A DNA stretch of 64,000 bases from Melanocharis versteri (Eukaryota; Chordata; Aves; Passeriformes; Melanocharitidae). The position numbers and the translations under genes were made by a program. Where the stretch lies: contig VZTG01007659.1 in assembly GCA_013397845.1 (NCBI GenBank), positions 172,291-236,290 on the forward strand. Reading direction: 5' to 3'. Below are positions 37,643 to 49,000 of this stretch, in pieces (the stretch's first letter is position 1; every line of letters starts with the position of its first letter). The notes under the pieces are model-generated. The model did not search any database, was not told where the DNA came from, and saw only the letters and a program-made list of their open reading frames with translations.

Positions 37643-40600
37643 GACTCTCCTACAGTCTAAAGTTCTCCATTTTTTATCCAATGTATTGCTCTACGATAAT
37701 TTCTTGCCATTCTTAGAATACATACTGAGCTGGTCATAAATAATCTTCATTTCTCTCTTTATTTCTGGGGAGTGAAGTCCAAAGAGTAGCAACACTGTAG
37801 CAACATTTCCATCCTGAATTAAAGTCACCCACCAGGCATCTGAAAAAGGAAACTGGTTTCTTTTAGCCAATCTTGAAAATACTGAAGTTCAAAAGTTGCA
37901 CAAAAAAATAAGAATTAACTATATAAGGAAGGCAGAAAATCTGGATCTCAAATTCAGGCTGAATATAGCTGAAGAAATTCCTAAGAATATACAGTAGCCC
38001 ACAGAAAAACTGCTACCACGTACATCCTCCTTCCTCCTCACTTCACCCCCAAAACCCAATTACTGTCAAGGACACTGGATTCTTTATCTAACTCACTCTC
38101 CTTGCTTTCTTCCATAGCTAATGCAGCCAGGCAAGCATTTCTGAAGCCAAATATCTGATGAGAGTGTCATGAGTGAGAATAACATTTGAGCTGTGTGAAG
38201 CTAAAGAACCAGGAAAGAATCTGCACCCTAAGGAAAGTTTGTTATTGCTGCTTGAACACAGCTGGAAAACCCCATCCCTTTGGTAGCTAAAACAATTTAA
38301 TTAGCCCCAACTTGAGCTGCTCTGTTATTACACTGGTCCTTGATGAAAATGGTTCACAGCATTTTCCCCTCAGTGTTTATTTTAGCACATCACTGCTAGG
38401 AGGGGTATTTTTAAAGCATTTGGGGTCAGCTGCCTTTTCCTCCCCTCCAGCCTGTGAGGAATGCTGAGTAAGTTGTTCTTACCTGCTAAACTAATATTAT
38501 TGCCTCCAGGTTACAGCAGTTACTGGGTAAACCAACAGATTCCATTTAGGCAACTCAGGCTTGTATTTTACATGGCCATCTGATCTAATGAGGAATCAAA
38601 AAAAACCTGCCAAAATGTAATTTTAATTAAAAAAGTTTGTCTGCCATCAGAAGCTTATAATTGAGGAATCTGGTCTAGGGAAGAGCCATGAGGATTTTAA
38701 ACACTGGGTCATGGATGTTGCTTGTATCCAGATCTCCCTGGCTATATCAGTTCAACAGGCCCTGCAAATATATGGCCAGGCCAAAATCAATGGAAAACAG
38801 GTAATGGAAAGCCTCAGCATGCAGGTTAAAGAGTTAACCTCTCCCCCAGAATATTCAGCCCACCAGGTTAGAGTTCAAATTGATTGTGAAGGAGTTGAGA
38901 ACTGGATAAAATGCTTCTGTGGCTATGCAGAGGATTTAATTTCCAAATATTGTTAATTTTTCTCCTTTTACCTAGTGTCTGTGTACTTTCATTTGTACCA
39001 ACTCAGAAATATTTATTATGCCAATTTATACTGCGATGTAGCACTGGACATAGTCAAGCCCCAAGACTGCTTTGAGCTTTCCCATCCTGCATTAGTTTTC
39101 TTTTTGAGAAAAAAAAGCCATAATTGCTCAGAAGTGACTCCCTCTAACGCTGCGTTTTCTTTTGAGTGAAGGGAGAGCAACAAATGAAATCCACTCAAAT
39201 ATTGTTATTTCGGTAAAAGTTATATGAGCCTCTGAGGTTCATAAAATGCATTTAGAAGTCGTGACACTTCCAGCTCAGCCATATGGAAGCAGAATGATTC
39301 CACAGGTCCTTCCTGCAGTTTTATTAAAGCTTCTGAAAGTCAGAAGCCTATGCAGAGACTATGTGAACTTGGAGCCTTTACCAGGCTCTTTGCCTTGGGT
39401 GTTTGAAAGGTGCACATGCCCCATTTCAGAGAACCAAAATCAGCGCTTGAAGTATTGCACTTTGGATTGCGCCTTTTCTGATCATTCTTAAATGATAACC
39501 AAAGCCGTGCAACCATGAGCAAAAATAAAGGCAGAGGAAAAGGCAGCGCTCTCTCTCCTGCTGTCCCTGGGGGTGCAGGACTGCGAGGTGCTGTGCTGGG
39601 TTGCTTCACCTCTGATCACATCTTTTCACCAATGGTTACTGTACACACCTGCCTGAAAACCTTTACCTTGGCAAATATTCCTCTTTCTGGGTTTCTGGCT
39701 CAAACTAGTCTTTGCTGCACAGGGTATCACAAAAAGAGCAGAGGAGAGTCTCTTTCCTGGTGTAGCTGCTGCTTTATTCCCTCCTGTTCTTCCCAGTGGG
39801 AAAGGGTTTATATGGCCACAACCACAGTGCAAATTCTCCTCTACTTTGAGACACTTCACTACTTGGACTCTTTACCCAGTGATCAGCCCACACTATGCGA
39901 GGCATGGCTCAAGCTGGTTTTGTGTTGGCTGTAGGGTACAGACAAATGGCAGCCAGAGCCTGATTCCCTAGGAAATCTGGGAATTTGATGAACCAGCAAG
40001 ATGAGTTTCACATAGCTTTCTGCCTGAGACCATGTAGCTGAGATGCTTCTGAAACAGTCTGAGAGCAAATTTAGCGTCTCATGTGGAAAAATGGCCAGAG
40101 TCAGTCAAAATGCACTGCACCTAGAGGTACCCTTAACAAGGGTTACAAGGCAGAGAATGCCCTGCTTTGTTCAGCTTAGTTGTCTGTAAAGCACCTTGGT
40201 ATTTTGAGAGGAAAAGCAATGCATTGGCCCTAAAATTGTATGTGTTCTCTGAATTAGCAGAGCACATACATCACTTTCAGCAGTAAAAGTTCTACATTAT
40301 AGAAAACTGCATCTTTACTTTTAAAAGCGGAGATTAAAGATGAGCTGAGCAATTAATAGAGGTTATAGCTCCAGATGGCCTGAGTTTCAGTGTCAAGCAC
40401 CCAATACATAGCCACCCACAGTAATTTATTTATGGGGCAGCTGTTATTACCTAAACTTGGGCCTTTGATACCAGTTTAAATACACACTTACGTTTTTCAT
40501 AGCGTTCAGCTATTGATATACTCAATTGCATCTTCCTAATACAAGAACGGACAGATTTCTTCCTCCTTTATATTTACTCATAAGGCCAGGAAAATAGGCA

Positions 40601-42540
40601 CAGTGTGACATTTTCAATAGACTTTTTTCAAAGATAAGATAAGAGAACATGACATATATCGTCACTCTTTCTCCCTATACCCTGGGCAAGGAGGTAGTCA
40701 AGAAACCAATAATTCAAATATTAACATCTCTCAGACAGAGCCTGGAAACTGCAGTCAAGGTTGGAAACAGTCCTGAGCCACCAGTCTTTGAACGCATCCA
40801 GTGTCCAAGGACTTACTCTCCAGGTTGTTTACATTCTTCATCCATCTAGGCTCCGTCTTTTTATTAAAGTGCTAGTAAAAACTTTCTTACTGATGAATGT
40901 TAGCAGATATTGCTAGACACAACAACAAAAGAACATTGTGTTGATTTGTGACAGATTGTTTTATATAGAGAGTATATATGTTACAAAACTGAGATGAATT
41001 TTTGTATTTTCTGCATAGCAGAAGAAAAGAAGCAAGAGTTTTAAGAGCATTTATTTCAAAAGGTCTGCAAGGGAAAATGAAATTGCTCAGTGACATATTT
41101 CAGAAACCTTGATGGGCCTTATTCTTCTAAAATTCCACATTGAAACATAATTGTTCAGAACCATTATTACTTTACTGCATTTTGTAAGACAGCTATTTGT
41201 GCCACATGGCTCAGTCTGGCAGTCGTTCACTGCTTGGGACCTGCAACCTGTTTTCCTGGGGATCGAAATGATTATGATGATGCTGCTTTGTTAGTAGGGC
41301 ATATAGTCAATACTGAAGCCCAGAAAAGCAGTAGTTATAACCCATGTTTTGTCAGCTTGTCAATAATCCTGCTGTTATGATCAAAAGGGCTGTAGTAGGA
41401 CTTATAACCTGTGTCAGGTGAACAGAGAGATTGACCTTTTTGAGAGTAGGGTGAAGAAAAAAAAACAGTTAATTTTATTGCCAGGAAATAAGCCGAAGAC
41501 AACAGATTGCTTGGCAAAAACACACTAAAAAGGGCAAAGTGGACAGATCTTCTGAGCTGTACAGTCAATTGGTTATTAATGGGAGAAATAATCAGTCATT
41601 AGATAGTTGTGTTTTCCCACTTGATCACTTTCAAGGAAAAGTGAAAATAAAATCTTCAGAGTTTTTTAAAATATTTCATTTTAACTGTTCTGTCTTGTCT
41701 TTCAACACTATCACATACCACAAGTCTTTCAGGAATACACACAGCAAAGCTTTATTAAAAAATGATCCATGTTTTGTACTTTTATATTAAAAGTTAAGCC
41801 AATTTCAGTCAGCACTGAAGAAATATCAGCCCAAGTGGACAGGATATCATGAGTTAGAAATGTCTCACAGAAACACGAGGATTCATGGAAGCAAGATACA
41901 GGAATAATTGAAATACTTTTTATATCTACATTATTTTATATTATATTTGAAATTCATAAGCCCCTGTGTCCCTCTGGGTGGAAAATGATCCTTTAATTTT
42001 CACAAAGGATGAACTTGGTGCCAGTTTGGAGCCAGCGCTGTTCCATGGTGGGCACTAGGGAGAGGATTTGAGTTTAGCCTCCTTGAGGCACCAGCGTGCC
42101 TAACTGAGCCCCTCAAAAGTGCTTATTTGTTTTCATTGCCTTCACAGAGCACACCCTTTCAAATCACACTCCTGCCGTCTTTTAAATCACAGTTTAATTA
42201 AGATGCCTAAGTAGCCTGAGTAGACAGTACCAATGCTACCTTATATCTCATCATAATTCCTCAGAATATTATGGCAATTTAATTACAGTTACCCCCACCG
42301 CTGTTAAACTTGGCTAAGAATAATCTTGTTTTCATTAATATGAGAATCCACATGAAGTTTTTTGTGTCTGGTTAAGGTTTGGGGTTTTTTTTGTGGTGAA
42401 TATGTGTGATACTTAAAGACTCAGTCTATTTCAGCAAAGTGCTTGAAAGGCATAGTAATTAGTCAAGCAGAAACCTCACAAAAGGAAATTAAATAAGACA
42501 TAAACAGAAGAGATATCACATGGCAGCATTATTAAGGAAC

Positions 42541-42960
42541 TCTTTCCCACATGAAAAGAAGGATGAATGAAATGAAAATGCAAACCTAGGCTGGATCAAA
42601 TAAGGTGACTTCAGTGAAGACAAGGAAGCACTGATGACAACATCCAAGACGGTAAGAAAACCTTATTTGGAGCACTGTATGACACTTTGATCAGGTTGAC
42701 CTAAGGGAAAAAAACCACGCCATCAATAATGGGAAAGGTGCAGTGAAATACTGCTAGGGAGCTCAGAATCTGTCTTACAAGAGTAAAGGCAATTCCTTGT
42801 TACTCTCAAGAAGAAGTCTTAGGGCAGACAGCACGATTTTGCTCTGTAAATATTCTAAAACAACCAGAAAAAGGGAAGAAGTGGGATTCAAGCTCTAAAA
42901 CAAAGCCAACCCTCTTGGAAGATCAGTGCAGGTGGGGTCTGATACTCCACATTGTGTCCT
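42541..42960 (+). mobile_element. Probable ancient CR1/L3-like LINE remnant
   Basis: Several words in the right order resemble the 3' coding region of old CR1/L3 LINEs. These are 'ccttatttggagcactgtat' (about 42660), then a 'gctagggagctcagaatctg' segment (about 42755) continuing into 'tcttacaagagtaaaggcaa', then 'gaagaagtcttagggcagac' (about 42809), where LINE copies read roughly 'gagaagaaggcttaggg'. Read in sense, this lies upstream of the 3' end seen in the young CR1 copies. It is heavily mutated and has no open frame. The edges are guesses, and chance resemblance cannot be excluded without an alignment. Confidence 0.45.
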
Positions 42961-44224
42961 TTAGCTGACAAAAACTAAACAGCCCAAATATTTCTGAGAG
43001 CAGCGGTGCCTAAACATTCTGCATTCATGAAATTTGCACGTTATAAACTGACCTCTGAAAGCCACAGAAATATATTCAGACATAGGACTACAATTCATGA
43101 GCCTAGGAGAGACAGTACATATGAATCTTTAAAAGGAAAGCAGCATCAAGAAAAGTAAAGTAATTTAAGTATGGCTCTGAATGTTCTGGGATAGGAACGC
43201 ATCAAAAACAATGTTCCATGAAAGAAGCCATTTATGTGAAAGCACAATCTTTGATCTTGCTTACGCTGGAGCTTTCAGGAAAATGGAAATACAGGAAACC
43301 TTGCAATTGAACAAATATTTGAGATTGATGGCACGTTTCAGATGAAGAGGGAATCAATAATTTAATCATTCGATCATCCTTGGCTGAATTTCCTCTCTAC
43401 CTGTAATAACTCTAATGCTGATCCACCACACACAAGCAGCAGCAGAACAGACATTGTGAGAAGGATTACACAACCCCATCCTGGAGTTACGCCTGTCTGA
43501 ATTTTCATTCCTTAACCTGTCAGTTCTACAGAAGAACAAAGCCAGATCAGCCTCATACCTAAGTCTTCAAGGATTGGATTTCCAACATTTGCTGGAGAAA
43601 ATGCAATTTTATCATCTGTATCCAGAGCTGAATTGCTCAATATCAATACAGATGCTGAGAGAAGACTTTTAGATGTGGATCTTTAGCTCTAGTGAAAACA
43701 TAAAACCAGAAACAACAATAAATTCCGGCCCTAGGAATTGTTTTTGCACATGAAAAATTACTTAGGTATACATCGGTATATACATAGGTATGTTCATCCT
43801 CCATAATATAATTGAAAAAGTTTAAATTTTATTAAATCAATTTGAATTTTATAGTTTGTCTCAAGGCAGTAAACTGAGATAATCTTATTTTACTCCATTC
43901 TTATTGGTCTCTCACTCTTTAAAGGAAGTAAAAGAGCATTTGCAGGGGATGCATTGCAACTGATGATACAGGGAACAAGCAGCAAGAGGAAGCCAAGGCA
44001 CTGCAGGACAAAGTGGCTCATTCAGCTGAATTGGAAAGAGGGATGGAGAAAGAACCCAGTTTTCTTCATTCCTATTCTAGCATCTTTCTTAAAAGAAAAT
44101 CTTAAAACCTTTCCCTCCTCTACTGGACTGGTCATCCCTGAAAGCAGTGAGTGGATTAGAGAGAAAAGTTTAAGCCCTCTGTTATTTAAGTCTAAAATAT
44201 ATCTATAAAATGGGGTTTTTTTGC

Positions 44225-44237
44225 TTTTTTTTTTTTT
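44225..44237 (+). repeat. Poly-T run (13 T)
   Basis: Thirteen T bases, preceded by a separate seven-T run (44216-44222). No retroposon body was recognised on the antisense side that would make this a poly-A tail. Confidence 0.9.
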
Positions 44238-44843
44238 CATTGCTATAATCTTCTGGAGAAATATGGATCTCCAACAAAAGACTTCCATAATTTAAGTCTC
44301 TTAAATTCTCCAAAACTCATTCCTGTGACAGCTACAGCTGCTCTCATACTTGACTATTACATGACAGAAATCAGACTTTACAAGATATATCCTTTTTTTT
44401 ATTTTCCTCTGAGGAAGCAGGCTAACCCTATTGTGTGGTATATAGTTATCAAAAATGGTAAAGTAGTATGAATATGTAGTAGCAGTAATAAAGAAAGATT
44501 TCTAGTAATTTTATCTTTTCTTTTGTACTAAGTATTAGAACCACCGAACAACAGAGAATCACCAGCCATCTCAAACATCACTTAATTTACATGAAAAGCT
44601 GTCTGTTTACACAAATATATTGGGAGAGCTGTGATTAATTCTAGTAAGCTAGGCAGGTAATTTAATTAGCTGGTAAGAATTCTGTCTTGAAATGTCTCAT
44701 TAATTTGTTGTGAGCAGCGATCTCCTAAGTGCATCTATTAACCCTATGCAAGGATATATTCAAACATGACACACACACAAACCCAAGACAGTTACGGATA
44801 GAAAACTGCTTTCAGTAACTCAGTTGAAGCTGTAAAATGCTTT

Positions 44844-44891
44844 TGTTCAGTCCTTGACAGTCCAGTGTGTTCAGTCCTTGACAGTGCAGTG
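44844..44891 (+). repeat. 24-bp direct tandem duplication
   Basis: Two adjacent 24-base units beginning tgttcagtccttgacagt differ at a single position (c versus g). They are followed by the start of a third unit (tgttta). The near identity suggests a recent local duplication. Confidence 0.95.
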
Positions 44892-45525
44892 TGTTTAGTA
44901 TCTTTTAGATGTCAGCAATTCAGCAGAGAGCAAGAGAGGAGCAGCTCCTGAGGGGTCACCACTGAGCAGGGGTGTAGGTAGGAGCCTTGGATGTGCTGCA
45001 GGAGGCACACAAAGATCTCCTCCTGCCTCTGAAATCATTCCTGAAAAGAAATTCATCACAGCAGTGCCAAAAAGATCCTACTGCAGAGGGCAAGTGTGTT
45101 GACAGGTAGAGAGAAGAGGACAGACTTTTCCTCATAGTCTGAGATTCCCAAAAGAGGCCAGCAGAGAGACAGCAGACCCTTTCTCGGATCTGATCTATTC
45201 CCTGCACCAAAAGGAAACTACTTCTCTGTGCCTAAGCTTCATAACACAGACAGGTACTGAGATGATGGGGTCACCCAGCTGACAGCTCACCCTCACTGTT
45301 TTTTCCCTTCCTTCTAAGTTGCTGTAGCAGCAAGAAACTATTTCACTGTCTCATCCCTTGAAGGAAGAACACTTTGAGTACCAGGAAAAAGTGAGTAAAA
45401 AAGCTTTATGGGCTGCTTTAAGTGAGCTAAGCTTCTTCTGAAAGGAAAATAAACATATTTCGACCTGACAAAAACAGCTTTAATGGATCAAGGGATACAC
45501 AGATTTAGGCTACGTCAAAATCATT

Positions 45526-46025
45526 AGGCAGACAGCGGCGACAGCGCAAAGCTGCGCTCCCTGCAGCCTAGGCACCAGCTTTCCTCTCCGTGGGAAGAGG
45601 CAGGATGGATGGAGCGGGGTGATGCCTGCCTCGGGCTCACCTGCACGCAGCCGTGCGCCAGAAGGACCTGCAGCTGCAGGTACCGTGGGTAAGCTGCCGT
45701 TTCCAGGGGAGGCTCAGACAGCCTCACACGGGGCTAATGAGACCCTGCAGCCCCTCGGGAGCGGCTCCCCGCATCCCGGGCTGTCCTGCTCCGCCCCTCG
45801 GCAGTGGCACGGTGGCCTGGGCACACGGCTGGGTGGCCTTGTCGCCTCCTGCACAGCAGGAGCCTGCTTCTCACAGGCTGTGCCGTGAGCCGCAGGCAGG
45901 CTCGGGAGGCAGCTGAGCTCCGTCTGATCCTGCGGGGAGTCTGCGCTGCCGTACCAGGGGACATCGGCTGGCACAGGGCACAGCAGTTACAACTGCCGGG
46001 CGTTAAAAACGTGATCTAGCGTGGG
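45526..46025. promoter_or_regulatory. CpG-island-like interval, candidate promoter or first exon
   Basis: About 500 bp with roughly 34 CpG dinucleotides by eye and clearly elevated GC, set in AT-rich, CpG-poor DNA. My rough estimate of observed/expected CpG is near 0.6, the usual island threshold. A GC box core (ccgcccc, 45791-45797) and donor-like splice sites (cag then gtaccg at 45677-45685; gtaagc at 45689-45694) are present. Frames on both strands are open for 70-90 codons, as expected where stop codons are rare; none resembles a known protein. In vertebrates such isolated islands usually mark promoters, often of an unannotated or long non-coding transcript, or an orphan island. Direction is not resolved. 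A GC-rich repeat remnant is an alternative. Confidence 0.55.
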
Positions 46026-46029
46026 TGCC

Positions 46030-46041
46030 CCTTAATTAAGG
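46030..46041. other. 12-bp perfect palindrome ccttaattaagg
   Basis: Perfect inverted-repeat word just past the right edge of the CpG-rich interval, with a central TTAATTAA that matches the paired homeodomain half-site arrangement. A functional role is only a guess. Confidence 0.6.
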
Positions 46042-49000
46042 AGCTCAATCAGCAGGAACAGAGCTAGGTTTGATTGCCTCCTCAGCCTGAGGGGTTTCAA
46101 TTGTGATTTTTGAGACTCCTAGAAACGTATCCTTCTCTATGACCTATCTCTTCTGTAGTTGCAAGGGTTCTCTTTCTGGGTCCCCCTTCAAACCCAATGT
46201 CCAGAATTAACACAGCCAGGAAAAATTCTATTAATCACAGAAACCTGCCTGTGCCACCAAGCTACACATATCCAACAGGCACAAGTAGGATATTGAGCCT
46301 GAAAACCATCCACTTTATATTGGAACAGCCAAAAACACTTCTGGATGATTTAGGAAATGCTTCACTCCATCCTGGTCTGGACCTTTGAACACAGGAATTC
46401 CTAGCCACAGACAATCCAGAGAACACCCAAACTATTTGGCTTCCATCACTGCTAACATCACACACAGTGAGGGAGACACCTTGGACTGCCCAGGCTCGGA
46501 CAAGTAGGAATACTGAACATAAAATTTAAGTATTACTCTCTCCTGTGCAACCACAATTAAAAGATGGTATTCATAGCAATAGCTGGGAAACCCAGTTCAG
46601 AACAACCTTTCTCCCAGGTGGAAACAGCACAGGTGAGTGATCTCACAGCAAGGACGAGGAATGAGGTGTCAGCTCTGATACCAGAGGCTGGGAGCAGGGT
46701 AGGTGCTTCTTTCTGAGAAGTATAAAATGGGATGCTCGAAATTACATCAACCAGAGACAACCATGCCTCCAGCAATTATAAATTTTACGTCAGAACTCCT
46801 TTCTCCGTTGCCTCAGGCTGTTACATATACAGCTAAATAGGATAATTTGTCTGTCTCATCTTTAGAGAGGCACATATAACACAGTCTAGAGCCAAAGCTG
46901 CCATATTATATAATATCTGTTTTATCTGACAGGTTAATACAGCCAAAACTGTAAACGCCTCCTCCACACACACATGCACGAAGGGAGGGATACTGCTGAT
47001 GTTAATCTTTGCTAATAGATCTACAGTACAAATAATTTAAACTAATTCACAGCACTGTGGCTAGACATGCCATATCTACTTCTCTGTCGCCTTAGGTCTT
47101 GAGCAAAGGTCATTGATGCCATGAAATCCTTGGCTTAAGCTGATGCTGGCAATTTTTCACAATTGCTACACTCAGTTTTAGGAAGCCAAGGGCTGCCTCT
47201 GCTCTGCAGTATTCGTGTACTTGGGTGGAACCATACAGAGCTCCAAGGGTCTGTGCTACAGACAGTATTTGTTTCTACATGACCTGGCCATCATCTAATC
47301 TACCTCTGTGATACCAGAAACACTGAGAAGGAAAACAAAGCAGGGAAAAGATAATAAGCCATAAAAATGTCTGTGACCTTCTGGAATAATTTATGAAGTC
47401 CAGTACACAGGTTAAGCTCTCTGGGCAAATTTAACTACTGGGAAAATACTCAGGTGCTTAGAACTGGTTACTCTTTTCTCTCTTTTCCCTCAAAATAGCC
47501 TGACCAGCTTTGGATGTCCAGCATTGCCCAGGTTTAGCTCTGCTCTAGGGAGGTGAATAGCTCTGCTCATAAAACGAGATAAACTGTACCTATTTCTAAT
47601 TGAATACTGTTTGCGTTTCCTTTCACCCCAGAAAATAAAATTTTGCTGAATAAAGTTAACAATGTCAGAAATCAGGTAAATAGAGCTGCACTATATTTTA
47701 GATACAAGGAGAAAATATACTCTCTTTAAAAGAAAAAAAATTGTGTCTGTGGGATAAAAGTCGAAAGAAAGCAGGAAGCATGATACGATTCAGAGACAAA
47801 TAAACAGCTCTCTATGTCTGGGTCATGAAATAGTGGCAACTGCAGCACGGTCCACATGCCAGGACCTGGGACAGGGCTGGTGCTTCTAGGCTGGTTTTGG
47901 GAGGTGCCCTATCCACCCAGACCATGCAGGCAGAGAGATGTTTCAGAGAGCACCACCACTGTGATGTCCTTACTGCTCCACCTCATAGGGTGGTGGTTGA
48001 TTGTGAAAGAAAAAAACAAGGCCAACCTGGTGTTGGAGAGTCCAGGCTTTGGGCAGGGACCTAGAGCAAAGCTGTGATCCTGTGGTAGGTTTTAGTGTCC
48101 TGTGAGGCTCTGTGTGCTCCAGCACTGGAGTTTTTGGAGCCATGATGGCTGTTTTGCCATCCCTCTTTTCCATTTCTCCAGCACTGCACTAGACAAGTTT
48201 TCTCCTATGGAAGAAAAGGGAAAAACAAGGAGGGAACTATGCTCTTTAAATTTTTCTAAACCTCTCAAAATTACTTAAGTTTAATGACTTGCTGCACACA
48301 AAACTGTATTTATAAACTTCAGTCCTAAAGTGCTTGTGATAGGTGGCATTTAAGCTGCAACAAAAGCAGTTGTGTCATGTACTTAAACAGAGAACAACCA
48401 AGAAGCAGCTGATAATGACTGCAGAAGAAAAAAACCCTCTAGAATCATCTGTAAACTGTAGATCAAGAGCTGAGGCTGAAACTGTGCAAATATCCAAGAG
48501 AAGGAGCAATGAGGTTCCTGCCTGGAGTGAGACAACTCATTTGTAGCACTACCATGAGGAAGGCTGTGGCCAGCAGGCCTTTCAGAGATCTGTATTTCTC
48601 AGGACCAGGTTATGACACACTTCTGCAACGCTCTGCAAAGAGTGCTCACACTTCTGATTACTGCAGTAAATGTGCCCATCATCAAATGATGCCTCCCAGC
48701 ACCCTGACTTTCCTCACTAGCTTTTACCAAAGGGTCTGAGTTCTGTTGTACTGTGTTTTACACCCTGGTAAACCCAAGCAGGGGACTGTGGCTGGTGGCA
48801 CTCTCACAGTTAGTTTTGCAGTAATCGATGTCCTGAGAGTCAACTGGCTTTAATTCCTACTCCTGTGTTGCACAGCGCATAGGGCTCCTCAGCAGACATG
48901 GGGAGCTCAGGGACAGGCATCATCCTTGCCTCTTCACATCACACCTGGAAGTGCACCTGTACACTTCCTTGGCTCCCACCAGCTTTCCAGAACCACACAA

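Larger units (their letters stand above)
31681..42540. other. AT-rich non-coding DNA, no gene seen
   Basis: Nearly 11 kb of unique AT-rich DNA. It contains a GC-richer patch at about 36540-36790, a short tandem repeat at 37267-37317 and a TA microsatellite at 37616-37642. The open frames at 38711-38956 and 39515-39934 have no recognised domain or gene context. The stretch 40320-40480 has conserved-element texture. No CR1, LTR or RNA gene was recognised in this interval. Confidence 0.6.
42961..45525. other. AT-rich non-coding DNA, no gene seen
   Basis: Unique sequence with a T-run (44225-44237), a perfect-length 24-bp tandem duplication (44844-44891) and an AT-rich homeodomain-word cluster at about 44620-44720. 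The 43954-44208 open frame overlaps an antisense open frame and resembles nothing known. The GC level starts to rise towards the CpG-rich interval that follows. Confidence 0.6.

Noticed and set aside
38640..38720. Possible CR1/L3-like word 'aagagccatgaggatttta'
   Set aside because: Only one short word resembles the LINE; the sequence that should follow it is absent.
39515..39934. 139-codon open frame on the + strand
   Set aside because: Antisense frames are open over the same DNA, no domain is recognised, and composition changes abruptly within it.
45619..45974. Several overlapping open frames of 70-90 codons on both strands
   Set aside because: They lie in a CpG-rich interval where stop codons are rare by composition. 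None shows a known domain, and they are mutually incompatible.
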